Part shown: piece by piece, positions 8,754 through 16,890 of the stretch
Layout of the letters: the number at the start of each line of letters is the position of its first letter
Numbering within the stretch: the stretch's first letter is position 1
Assembly (NCBI GenBank): GCA_000967895.1
Contig: FO203512.1
Location: 3,967,531-4,031,530 of the forward strand
Length of the DNA stretch: 64,000 nucleotides
Direction: 5' to 3'
Source of the DNA: Oleispira antarctica RB-8
GTDB taxonomy: Bacteria > Pseudomonadota > Gammaproteobacteria > Pseudomonadales > Oceanobacteraceae
The notes under the pieces: generated by a model
Told to the model about the DNA's origin: nothing
Databases searched by the model: none
Seen by the model: only the letters and a program-made list of their open reading frames with translations
Made by a program: the position numbers and the translations under genes

Positions 8754-10134
8754 TTTTGGCAGGCAAGGACGAAGTTAAAGGCTCGACAGAATGATTACGC
8801 ACACCAAAGGCTTCTTTGGCTTGTGCGTGTCGTATTAAAACCCAAACAATCAAACCCGCAATTAAATTCCCCACAGAGGCACCGAATAGCAGCCCCTCGA
8901 AACCATAATAATGGCCACCTAACCACGCAAGCGGCACGTAAAAAGCGCTGAGTCTCACTAAATTTAGCAACATCGAAACACTGGTTTTTTGCAGCGCATT
9001 TAAGGCGGAGTTCGCGCATAGCACGATCCCCATTCCTGCATACCCTACCGGCATTATCATTAGATAAACCACAATTTGATCAATCACAACTTGGTCTTGG
9101 GAGAAAATTGTCGCCAGAAATGGGGATATTGCCCATAGCGCCAGCCACACTACAATTTGCCAAACTAAAATAAAACGCACAGAGATAGACAGTGCTTGCC
9201 AGATTCTTTCATGCCTGCCTGCTGCAAAATTCTGCCCAACGAATACCGGAATGGTTGAAGTTAATGCCAGAATGGCCACGATCGCAAAAGGCTCGATTCT
9301 AGCGCCTACGCCAAAAGCCGCTATCGATTGCTCACCCATTGGGGCGATCATCGCTAATAAAAAACCACTCGCCACAGGCACTAATACATTGGTAATCATT
9401 GCCGGTATTCCGAGCGACATTAATCGCTGCCAGATCGAAAGCAAGGCTTTAAACGTCAGCTTCCCCCAATGCAGTAAGTCAATTTTGGCCAAAGAGAACA
9501 TCATCACTATAACGACGATTAGCCAACACAAAGTACTGGCTAGAGCAGCTCCCGCGACCCCCATCCCTTCTATAGGGCCAAAACCAAAAATTAATATTGG
9601 GTCAAGAATCGCATTCAGTACTGCCGACCCCAGCATCATAATGCTCGGCAACTTGGTATTCCCGACGGCTCGCATACTGCTGTTGATAACGATCATCAAC
9701 ATCATCACAACGACCCCAGGCCACCAAAATTGCATGTATTCCCAGATTAAAGGCAGTAAGTCTTCATCAGCACCCAGTAAAAGAAATAAATCATCATTAA
9801 ATACTAATCCCAGTATCAACATTAAAATGGACGTAGCCAGAGTGAGTAATAAAGTCGCTGCGACGTAATTTTGAGCTAACGAATAATCTCGAGATCCAGT
9901 GGCGCGGGCGATCAAGGCAGAAGAGGCAATACCTAAGCCAATCGCTAAGTTCATCACGATCATCGCTATCGGCATGGTAAAACTCACCGCGGCCAAGCTT
10001 TGCGTTCCCAGTAAGGCAATAAAGTAAGTATCGACTAAGTTAAAAAAGAAGACGGCAACAATACCAATAACCATGGGGAGTGTGAGCTTATAAAGGACAC
10101 GACCGACAGGGGCTGAAACGATCTCATCTCTCAC
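8719..10134 (-). CDS. MATE-family multidrug/Na+ antiporter
   Basis: A 471-residue inner-membrane protein with about 12 hydrophobic segments in two similar halves, as in the NorM/DinF (MATE) exporters. The N-terminus shows the family's LTLPMVIG..FFFNLVDTYFIALLG pattern in the first helices, and the second half repeats it around FGVGARIEPFAI. It would export cationic drugs or metabolites in exchange for Na+ or H+; the substrate cannot be read. Its 3' end overlaps the convergent DUF962 gene by 35 bases with no terminator between them. Confidence 0.9.
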   Translation of the reverse strand: MRDEIVSAPVGRVLYKLTLPMVIGIVAVFFFNLVDTYFIALLGTQSLAAVSFTMPIAMIVMNLAIGLGIASSALIARATGSRDYSLAQNYVAATLLLTLATSILMLILGLVFNDDLFLLLGADEDLLPLIWEYMQFWWPGVVVMMLMIVINSSMRAVGNTKLPSIMMLGSAVLNAILDPILIFGFGPIEGMGVAGAALASTLCWLIVVIVMMFSLAKIDLLHWGKLTFKALLSIWQRLMSLGIPAMITNVLVPVASGFLLAMIAPMGEQSIAAFGVGARIEPFAIVAILALTSTIPVFVGQNFAAGRHERIWQALSISVRFILVWQIVVWLALWAISPFLATIFSQDQVVIDQIVVYLMIMPVGYAGMGIVLCANSALNALQKTSVSMLLNLVRLSAFYVPLAWLGGHYYGFEGLLFGASVGNLIAGLIVWVLIRHAQAKEAFGVRNHSVEPLTSSLPAKISGENALVKSL

Positions 10135-10256
10135 AAACTTACCACCGATTTAATTTTTGCTTTTTGATTGGGCTTATAATAACAGATCAAGAATTACACG
10201 GTTCGAACTCACTGTTCCATTCATGAGCAAGAAATTGCGCCCTATACGTTAAATGC

Positions 10257-10284
10257 TGTAAAAGCTGCCGCACACACTTTTACA
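10257..10284. promoter_or_regulatory. Inverted repeat upstream of the DUF481 gene
   Basis: TGTAAAAG and CTTTTACA (8 bp, perfect) are separated by 12 bases, 113 bases before the DUF481 start and within the 260-base divergent region shared with the MATE gene. It has the shape of a dimer operator, but no regulator can be named. Confidence 0.35.
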
Positions 10285-10396
10285 AAAGTTATAAAATGCT
10301 CTAAATTAGCCACTTATCTAGCGACATTGCAATTAACTGTCTTGTAATGAACAGCCTATAAATTAATAATTTAATTTAACAGTAGCGAATATTATT

Positions 10397-11161
10397 ATGA
10401 AAAAAACATTATTATCCTCTAGCTTATTTACTGGCTTATTATTACTACCTAGTCTTAGCCAAGCAGAAGACGTTGACGCATCAAATACAGATTCCGCACC
10501 CACTGAAGCAGCTTGGTCAGGCGATGCAGAACTTGGTTTTATTCAAACCAGCGGTAATAGTGATACTCAAAGCTTTAACGGTAAGTTCAGCCTTATTCGC
10601 GAACTTGAGCCGGTGACTACGTCATTGAATTTAGAAGCATTAACCAGTGAAGAAGATGGCGACGCATCAAAAGAAAGATATATTGCTGGGTTAGAGCACG
10701 ATTATTCTCTTAGCAAGCGCAGTTATGTCGCGTCAGTACTATCGTACGAAGATGATCGATTTAATGGTTATCAGTATCAAAGCAGCTTGTCTGTTGGTTA
10801 TGGTTACCACGCTTGGGCTGATGAAAACGGAAAACTAGATTTAGTTGTTGGCCCAGGTTATCGTCGCAGCGCATTGGAAAATCGCAATGAAGACGGTGAT
10901 AAAGTAGAAGAAGAAGCAATCGGCCGTGCAAGCTTAAAACTACTTGTAAACATAGGTCAAGGTGCGAAATTCACAGAGCACTTTACGGTTGAAGGCGGCG
11001 AGTCAAAAATTGTGTACAAATCAGATATGGGTTTAGAAAGTACCTTGGTTGGGCAGCTAGCCATGAAAATTAACTACCAAGTAAAACATACTACCGATGT
11101 GCCAGACGATAAAAAGAACACCGACTCTCTTGTTGGCGTGACACTCGTTTATAGTTTTTAA
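10397..11161 (+). CDS. DUF481 outer-membrane beta-barrel protein
   Basis: A 254-residue protein with a cleavable signal peptide (predicted cut after SLSQA, about residue 24) followed by alternating beta-strand sequence ending in an aromatic residue (VYSF), the mark of an outer-membrane barrel. The opening AWSGDAELGFIQTSGNSDT segment is the signature of DUF481, the YdiY / salt-induced outer-membrane protein family. Its molecular function is unknown. The next gene starts 8 bases later, so the two may be co-transcribed, though that gene's cytoplasmic enzyme fold gives no obvious functional link. Confidence 0.88.
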   Translation: MKKTLLSSSLFTGLLLLPSLSQAEDVDASNTDSAPTEAAWSGDAELGFIQTSGNSDTQSFNGKFSLIRELEPVTTSLNLEALTSEEDGDASKERYIAGLEHDYSLSKRSYVASVLSYEDDRFNGYQYQSSLSVGYGYHAWADENGKLDLVVGPGYRRSALENRNEDGDKVEEEAIGRASLKLLVNIGQGAKFTEHFTVEGGESKIVYKSDMGLESTLVGQLAMKINYQVKHTTDVPDDKKNTDSLVGVTLVYSF

Positions 11162-11169
11162 TCGATTAC

Positions 11170-11784
11170 ATGCATGATCTGATTTTAGATAATGAAATTA
11201 CGCAGCCAACAGAGCTGCGTGATTTTTTTGAATGGCATCAAGGCATAAAACATTATGGGTTTTGGGCAATTGAAATACATCACCCAAACTGCCTGCAACA
11301 AATACTTTTATCCCAACAACAACTATCCAATAAACTACACCCCAACTACTTACGACAACCACACATTACATTAAGTGCATCAGGCTTATTGGATGATAAA
11401 CATTTCACGCAAGCTTCACTTCAACAACAAATTAAAAAACTAAAAGAAAGCAATCTCTCGGCTTTTTCTTTAAATTTATCAAAAGGACAGAGTTTTACCA
11501 CGGCTCCTTACCTTTCTATTTCAGATCACTGCCATTCTCTCGCAACACTTCGCACGCTATTCAATAACATTTGCTCAGAACAAGATCCAAGCGACTATAT
11601 ACCCCACATAACACTCGGGTTTTATAATCAAGCTTTTAAAACCGTCGATGTACTCACACAGCTTGCTACCGTATATTCACAAGACATTGAATTCATGGTG
11701 AACGAAATTGTGTTCGCACAATATAATACCCATGAAATCCAAGGCCGCTACCAAGTACTGCACCGCATTGCACTCGCGGATTAA
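11170..11784 (+). CDS. 2H phosphoesterase / 2'-5' RNA ligase-like protein
   Basis: A 204-residue soluble protein with the two HxT motifs that define the 2H phosphoesterase superfamily: HIT at residues 65-67 (RQPHITLSA) and HIT at 146-148 (IPHITLGFY), about 80 residues apart as expected. Related enzymes (LigT/ThpR, CPDases) open or form 2',3'-cyclic or 2'-5' RNA linkages. The overall sequence is divergent from classical ThpR, so the substrate is open. It starts 8 bases after the DUF481 gene with no clear ribosome site, which suggests translational coupling. Confidence 0.75.
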   Translation: MHDLILDNEITQPTELRDFFEWHQGIKHYGFWAIEIHHPNCLQQILLSQQQLSNKLHPNYLRQPHITLSASGLLDDKHFTQASLQQQIKKLKESNLSAFSLNLSKGQSFTTAPYLSISDHCHSLATLRTLFNNICSEQDPSDYIPHITLGFYNQAFKTVDVLTQLATVYSQDIEFMVNEIVFAQYNTHEIQGRYQVLHRIALAD

Positions 11785-11820
11785 GTGGATAACACAAATA
11801 AGACAGGTCGCTAAAAATCA

Positions 11821-12243
11821 ATGGCTCTGATCGGATTATTTTTTTCTGCATTGATCGCCTCAACGCTGTTTCCAATGGGATCAGAAGTCGTGCTCATTGC
11901 ATTATTAGACCAAGGCCACAATGTCTTACTATTATGGTTCATCGCCACTGTTGGCAATACATTAGGCAGTTGTATTAACTATGCAATAGGCTACTGGGCC
12001 AGTGAATACGTCACAAATAAGTATCGCAACGTTCGTTCATGGCAGCAAGGACAGCGGCTCTATAACCGCTATGGTATTTGGAGTTTATTATTAGCCTGGC
12101 TCCCCATTATTGGAGACCCAATAACGTTGATCGCAGGTTTAGCGCAGACTCGTTTTAAAGTATTTGTTCTGCTGGTCACTCTTGGAAAAGGCGCGCGCTA
12201 TGCTGTTTTGATAGCGCTGGCCCAATGGGCTTTAAACTCTTAA
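11821..12243 (+). CDS. yqaA: YqaA-family inner-membrane protein
   Basis: A 140-residue membrane protein of the short YqaA branch of the DedA/SNARE-associated family. The pattern ASTLFPMGSEVVLIALL then ATVGNTLGSCINYAIG matches the family's re-entrant and first transmembrane parts, and a later LLAWLPIIGDPITLIAGL contains the conserved GDP. DedA relatives act in phospholipid translocation and membrane-potential maintenance; YqaA itself is not well characterised. The convergent NCS2 permease ends 4 bases after its stop. Confidence 0.85.
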   Translation: MALIGLFFSALIASTLFPMGSEVVLIALLDQGHNVLLLWFIATVGNTLGSCINYAIGYWASEYVTNKYRNVRSWQQGQRLYNRYGIWSLLLAWLPIIGDPITLIAGLAQTRFKVFVLLVTLGKGARYAVLIALAQWALNS

Positions 12244-12247
12244 CGGT

Positions 12248-13615
12248 TTATGACTCAGTAACAACCGGATCAACCTCTTCATCATTCTCGGTTTGCGGTA
12301 ACAAGGTATTCAAAAGAATTGCGGACAGCCCAGCCATCGTCACTGCAGAGCCAAAAATATTCTGAATCATTTTAGGCATTTGTTTTAATAAATCAGGCAC
12401 CATAGCCACGCCTAACCCTAGTCCAAATGAAACAGCCATAATCAACATCGTACGACGATCCAGATCAAGCGTCGCAAGAATTCGAATTCCTGCTGCCGCA
12501 ATCGTACCGAACATAACAAGAGTTGCGCCACCTAATACTGGCTTAGGTAACTGCTGGAAGATCCCACCGATAATCGGAAATAGACCCAGCAAAAATAGCA
12601 TACCCGCGACCCAAAAAGCGACATAGCGACTGGCAATGCCGGTTAATTGAATAACTCCATTATTTTGGCTAAACGTTGTGTTTGGAAAAGTATTAAAAAT
12701 AGCAGCAATCATCGAGTTAACCCCATCGGCTAACACGCCACCTTTAATGCGGGCATCATAAACAGGGCCAGAAATAGGCTGTCGAGAAACCATAGACGTT
12801 GCGGTTAAATCCCCAGCGGATTCAATCACTGTCACCAAATAAATTAGGGCTACGGGAATAAAAGCTTGGATATCAAAAGAGAAACCGTATTTAAATGGCA
12901 TTGGTAGTACAAACCACTCCATCGTGGCTAATTTAGAAAAATCAACTTTACCCATCATATAAGCCGCAATCATACCGGCTATCATGCCAAAGAAAATAGC
13001 CCCTGCCCTGATCACTGGATTTCTACTTTGGTTTAAGATAATAATTAATAATAAAACACCTCCACCTAAGGCAAGGTTTTCTAAGCTGCCAAAATTAGGT
13101 GCCTTAAATCCACCCGCTAAATCCGTCATTCCAACTTTGATCAAATAAAATCCAATCGTCGTAATAACAATGCCGGTCACTAAAGGATTAACAAATGTTT
13201 TTAGTTTGTGTAGAAATTGACTTAGAAATATTTCAATAAAGGCACCTAAGAAACAGACGCCGAAGATTAAACTTAAAATTTCATCAGGGCCGCCGCCCTT
13301 CCCTTTAGCAATGAAACCAGCAGCTAGAATCGATCCTAAGAAAGCAAAACTAGTACCTTGCAGTGCCACCATCCCTGATCCAATAGGGCCAATTTTTTTG
13401 GCCTGAATAAAAGTACCCACGCCCGACACAATCAAGGCCATGCTAATAAGGTAAGGGATCTCAGCGCCAAGGCCCAGGACACCACCAATAATTAAGGTGG
13501 GTGTGATGATGCCAACAAAACTGGCCAGCATGTGCTGTAACGCTGCTAGAATAGCGGCGGGCACAGGAGGTCTATCGTGGAGACCATAGAGTAATTCTGA
13601 TTTTGAATTGGCCAT
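12248..13615 (-). CDS. NCS2-family xanthine/urate permease
   Basis: A 455-residue inner-membrane purine:H+ symporter with about 14 hydrophobic segments. The nucleobase-transporter signature reads QNNGVIQLTGIASR, which is the form seen in the xanthine/uric-acid members (XanQ, UacT type) rather than in uracil permeases. I start at the ATG at 13615, which has an AGGAA ribosome site 6 bases upstream; the longer in-frame ATG at 13642 has none. No purine catabolic gene is adjacent, so specificity rests on the motif alone. Confidence 0.9.
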   Translation of the reverse strand: MANSKSELLYGLHDRPPVPAAILAALQHMLASFVGIITPTLIIGGVLGLGAEIPYLISMALIVSGVGTFIQAKKIGPIGSGMVALQGTSFAFLGSILAAGFIAKGKGGGPDEILSLIFGVCFLGAFIEIFLSQFLHKLKTFVNPLVTGIVITTIGFYLIKVGMTDLAGGFKAPNFGSLENLALGGGVLLLIIILNQSRNPVIRAGAIFFGMIAGMIAAYMMGKVDFSKLATMEWFVLPMPFKYGFSFDIQAFIPVALIYLVTVIESAGDLTATSMVSRQPISGPVYDARIKGGVLADGVNSMIAAIFNTFPNTTFSQNNGVIQLTGIASRYVAFWVAGMLFLLGLFPIIGGIFQQLPKPVLGGATLVMFGTIAAAGIRILATLDLDRRTMLIMAVSFGLGLGVAMVPDLLKQMPKMIQNIFGSAVTMAGLSAILLNTLLPQTENDEEVDPVVTES

Positions 13616-13729
13616 GCAAATTCCTAAATTAATATTAGTCATTAAAACATAGCAATATTCTGACTATTTGGTCTAGTAATAAAGTTATAAGTATTCACAA
13701 AGGTGACAGTGCTAGCGAAGGGGTGATGT

Positions 13730-14302
13730 TTATGAAGTACGATGCTTCATACTATTCCCTTTGATCTTTTGCCATTTCATAAGCTGCATCGACGACAAAA
13801 TATCGGGCATGATTTGATCCACCTGATCAAACACATACGCGCGGTTATCAAGTCCCGCAGCCCCAGTAACCAGCAATGCTTTTGGGTTTTCGACTAAATT
13901 CGTATTCACCACCGAACGCATTATATCCTGTTGCTTAGGAGTCAATGCAAGCTTGTCCGCCAATCGATCTAGCCGCTTATTGATCCGTTTTTCAGCCTGG
14001 TCAATCATCATTGCGCTTGCTTGCTGTCTTTGATCTTCGGAAAGCACCTGCGTCAGGTTTGCAATCATATCGTCTCGCAGCCCTAACATCTGACTCTTTT
14101 TATCTAGCTTAGAAATATCATGTTTACGTAAACGCTGAAATTCATCTTGATAGGCTTTACGAATAGTTTGTACTTGTTGAGCCTGATTACTTGAAAGATT
14201 CAATTGATCCCAATCTAAACGCTGACCATGGTCACCACCCAAAGACATGGCAACAGAGCCGATACCAATCGATAGCATCAATGCAATCATTAACTGTTTC
14301 AT
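13730..14302 (-). CDS. Periplasmic Spy/CpxP-like protein
   Basis: A 190-residue protein with an N-terminal signal peptide (hydrophobic residues 4-20) and an otherwise all-helical, Gln/Lys/Arg-rich sequence. Two LTxxQ-like motifs are visible, LSSNQAQQVQ near residue 36 and LTPKQQDIM near residue 120, the mark of the Spy/CpxP family of ATP-independent periplasmic chaperones and metal-stress sensors. It is longer than Spy and the motifs are imperfect. No Cpx-type two-component genes are beside it. Confidence 0.6.
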   Translation of the reverse strand: MKQLMIALMLSIGIGSVAMSLGGDHGQRLDWDQLNLSSNQAQQVQTIRKAYQDEFQRLRKHDISKLDKKSQMLGLRDDMIANLTQVLSEDQRQQASAMMIDQAEKRINKRLDRLADKLALTPKQQDIMRSVVNTNLVENPKALLVTGAAGLDNRAYVFDQVDQIMPDILSSMQLMKWQKIKGNSMKHRTS

Positions 14303-14499
14303 AACCTAACCTTTTATTATTCTTATTAATTATTATTACGACTTACTTCATTATAACTGACATAGGTAGACAGGCAATATAGACTTTTGTTGCTGAAGTT
14401 ATGTCATCAACGGGTAAAGAATCGTCAGTATTTTCGAGTCAATTAACAAGATGTTATACTCCAACACTACCCCGTCGCGAAAATTCCGATTAGACAGCT

Positions 14500-15060
14500 A
14501 TGACTGACGATGATGACTTCTTCCTGCAAGAAATGCAGGGAATTAAAAAGATTAAACAGGTTAAAAAGGCCAACTTGAGTCAACCGCATAAAACGACCGA
14601 AGCACAAAAACTTCGTCAGCAAGCGGCTACTCAAGAGCAAGCCAGTGCCGACCCGAACCATCTACAACATTATGAGGTTGAACGCGTTCAGCCTCATAAT
14701 GAATTAGGTTATCGCTGCCATGGGATACAAGATAATGTTTTTCGCCGATTACGCCAAGGCAAGAACCCGATTGATGCACGCTTAGACCTGCATCGAATGA
14801 CCATAGAAAAAGCTCGGGAAGTCGTCTTTAGCTTTATTAACGATTGCGTTAAATATGACCTTCGTACCGTTCTTATTCTTCCAGGGAAAGGAGACCGTAA
14901 CATCGAAGATCCGGCCTTACTGAAAAGTTACCTTATTCATTGGTTACCTCAGCTATCCGACGTACTCGCTTATCATACCGCGCAACCTAAAGATGGTGGC
15001 GCTGGTGCTTTTTATGTTCTATTAAGAAACCAGAATAAAAAAAGACTAACGGACTATTAG
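14500..15060 (+). CDS. smrA: Smr-domain protein, SmrA-like
   Basis: A 186-residue protein with an acidic N-terminus (MTDDDDFFLQEM), a low-complexity Gln/Lys linker, and a C-terminal Smr domain: LDLH at residues 95-98, LILPGKG near 126-131 and DGGAGAFYV near 168. The N-terminal pattern and the LRQGK..IDARLDLHR junction resemble E. coli SmrA (YdaL) more than SmrB. Smr domains are nucleases acting on DNA or on mRNA of stalled ribosomes; which applies here is not shown. Confidence 0.85.
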   Translation: MTDDDDFFLQEMQGIKKIKQVKKANLSQPHKTTEAQKLRQQAATQEQASADPNHLQHYEVERVQPHNELGYRCHGIQDNVFRRLRQGKNPIDARLDLHRMTIEKAREVVFSFINDCVKYDLRTVLILPGKGDRNIEDPALLKSYLIHWLPQLSDVLAYHTAQPKDGGAGAFYVLLRNQNKKRLTDY

Positions 15061-15108
15061 CTGAGATATTAAGCTAAACGCTGCTTTATCAAATGTAAAA
15101 TCGTATAA

Positions 15109-15141
15109 AAGATAGGCTGGTTTCGTATTACGGCCTATCTT
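15109..15141 (+). terminator. Hairpin after smrA
   Basis: Nine-base perfect arms AAGATAGGC / GCCTATCTT with a 15-base loop, 48 bases after the smrA stop. There is no long T run, so it is either a weak terminator or an mRNA end-stabilising stem. Confidence 0.5.
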
Positions 15142-15209
15142 CGCCCAGAAATTAAACTTAGAATGCCAATATCTCTGGCAAATACCTCTACTACCCCTAC
15201 GGAATTATC

Positions 15210-15431
15210 ATGTTAAAAACACTTGCTACTCTAGCGCTTATACTTGCAACGACCGCCTGCGCAAATAAAAGTATTTCAAAAGATATGATCAATAAAGATT
15301 TATTAAAAGAAGCTCAGCCGCTATATCAGACTTGCTTAGATGATTATAAAAAGACGATGTCTGATGACGAGGCTAGAGAAGCGTGTACTGCAAAGTTAAA
15401 AGAGAGTTATAAGAAAGTAACAGCACAATAG
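15210..15431 (+). CDS. Small putative lipoprotein
   Basis: Codes for 73 residues beginning with a short signal sequence that ends ILATTAC, giving a candidate lipidation Cys17; the residue at -3 is Thr, not ideal for a lipobox. The mature part is charged, helical, and has two Cys (in QTCLDDY and REACTAKL) that could pair in the periplasm. I do not recognise a family. A ribosome site (ACGGAA) precedes the ATG, and a hairpin terminator follows. Confidence 0.65.
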   Translation: MLKTLATLALILATTACANKSISKDMINKDLLKEAQPLYQTCLDDYKKTMSDDEAREACTAKLKESYKKVTAQ

Positions 15432-15463
15432 TTATTAGCCAATAGTTATTGCAGATACGCTCG

Positions 15464-15502
15464 AAAGCTAGCGGCAAGGGAGGGATCCCTTATCGCTAGT
15501 TT
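15464..15502. terminator. Bidirectional hairpin between convergent lipoprotein genes
   Basis: An outer stem (AAAGCTAGCG / CGCTAGTTT, with one mismatch) and an inner stem (AAGGGA / TCCCTT) form one long hairpin, with T-rich or A-rich sequence at each side. It lies between the 73-residue lipoprotein gene and the convergent leucine-rich-repeat gene and probably serves both. Confidence 0.7.
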
Positions 15503-15511
15503 CAATTACAA

Positions 15512-16828
15512 TCACTCATCAAACAATAAGTTCTTATAAGATTTTTTCAACTGCGCCAATTCAGCTTTAGCATTCCCAGTTAAAGGATTATCAATCAAGT
15601 TAATTTTTACTGACTTATCTTTAATCGATCTAATACCACTGGGTACAGTTTGAAATTTGTTTGAACTAAAATCAACATCAATGAGGTTAGTATTATTTGA
15701 GATATCAATATACTCCACATTAGTGTCAGATAAGAGAATAGATGTTAATTTTTTGTTATTATAAATTTTGAGTTCTTTAATAGGTGTCCAGAGAGCTCCT
15801 ATAAATTCAAGTTCATAATTCATTGAAATATCAAGACTTTCCAACTCTCGACAAAGGACTATAATCCCCTCGAGATTAGATAGCATTGAAGTGTCTACCG
15901 AAACTAATTTATTAGAGTGAATACTTAAAATTTTAAGATTTTTCAAGGGTGCTAAATTAATAGTTTCAAGATTCGATGCAAAGACTATTAAGTTTCTTAG
16001 ATTAGCTGAATGCGTAAAATCTATCGTACTGCCTTCATAATAAGCTAGCTGTAAATTTGTTAGCCTATCCAAACCCGAAATATCAAGAGCAGCAGTTTCA
16101 ACCTCTAATTCTTCCAGCAATACATTTTTCGTTAAATCGATATACCTTAATGTAGATCCACCACTATTCGGATAGTCATATCCGAATTTTAGCACTAGCT
16201 TTTTCAGAAAAACAAATTCTTCAATGCCATCAGCATTATCTAAATTTTCGAGTATGCAATCAGAATCACTACTAGTCCAAGTAATTGGTTCTGAAATGAA
16301 CTCTAGTTCTAAACCATCACGACCACACAGTCGATCGAAATCATAAACATTGTTGCAATCCAGCTCAACGACCTCATCAACCCAAGTTGATCCTTGCCCT
16401 TTAATGCATTCTCGTAGATAGCTATTAGTAATCGAGTTCAATACTAGCGCGGTTTCAATCCGAGTAATACATGAGATAGTCATTACTGCCACTTTAGCCT
16501 TGCCATCGTGCACTGGGCTTGGAATTACGCACAACTCATCTTCTAGCGTTGATTCAGCCAATAATATAAATGCTTCTCCATAAGCAATATCAAACAGAAA
16601 CTCTTGATCACTACTTAAGGTTATCTGCCGGTCGTTTAATATTAGCGTTATATCACCGCGCACATTATGAATATTACCCGTAATGCGGAATGCCCGGGTC
16701 TTGTCATCAGGGAATTGATCAAGCTGGTCGTGAGCACCGTCATCATCACGATCAGATCTCTGGTTGTTCTCACCTGCACAACCAGAGATCAAGAATAGAA
16801 AGGTTATCAAACAAAGAAGTGTACGCAT
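15512..16828 (-). CDS. Leucine-rich-repeat lipoprotein with a Ca-binding-type repeat
   Basis: A 438-residue secreted protein. Translation probably starts at 16828, which has a GGA site 7 bases upstream; the ATG at 16840 has none. A lipobox LISGC puts the lipidated Cys at residue 17. Residues 26-42 read DRDDDGAHDQLDQFPDD, a thrombospondin type-3-like calcium-binding repeat. The C-terminal half is a run of irregular leucine-rich repeats with xxLxxLxIxxNxL spacing (for example LKNLKILSIHSNKL and VEYIDISNNTNL). Four or more Cys lie in the N-terminal half. It is AT-richer than its neighbours, which fits acquisition. Binding or surface-recognition role is inference. Confidence 0.75.
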   Translation of the reverse strand: MRTLLCLITFLFLISGCAGENNQRSDRDDDGAHDQLDQFPDDKTRAFRITGNIHNVRGDITLILNDRQITLSSDQEFLFDIAYGEAFILLAESTLEDELCVIPSPVHDGKAKVAVMTISCITRIETALVLNSITNSYLRECIKGQGSTWVDEVVELDCNNVYDFDRLCGRDGLELEFISEPITWTSSDSDCILENLDNADGIEEFVFLKKLVLKFGYDYPNSGGSTLRYIDLTKNVLLEELEVETAALDISGLDRLTNLQLAYYEGSTIDFTHSANLRNLIVFASNLETINLAPLKNLKILSIHSNKLVSVDTSMLSNLEGIIVLCRELESLDISMNYELEFIGALWTPIKELKIYNNKKLTSILLSDTNVEYIDISNNTNLIDVDFSSNKFQTVPSGIRSIKDKSVKINLIDNPLTGNAKAELAQLKKSYKNLLFDE

Positions 16829-16853
16829 TATTAAATCCATTTAATTTTTTATA

Positions 16854-16875
16854 AGCTGCACGACCTTGTGCAGCT
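16854..16875 (-). terminator. Hairpin between ilvA and the LRR lipoprotein gene
   Basis: Perfect 8-bp arms AGCTGCAC / GTGCAGCT with a 6-base loop, 15 bases after the ilvA stop on the minus strand. The following bases are TTATAAAAAA rather than a T run, so termination may be weak and the lipoprotein gene could receive read-through from ilvA. Confidence 0.55.
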
Positions 16876-16890
16876 AAATGTTACTGAATA

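Noticed and set aside
9251-9868. A 205-codon open frame opposite the MATE exporter gene
   Set aside because: It is wholly antisense to a well-supported membrane-protein gene; its Ile/Thr/Pro-rich product is what the complement of hydrophobic codons gives.
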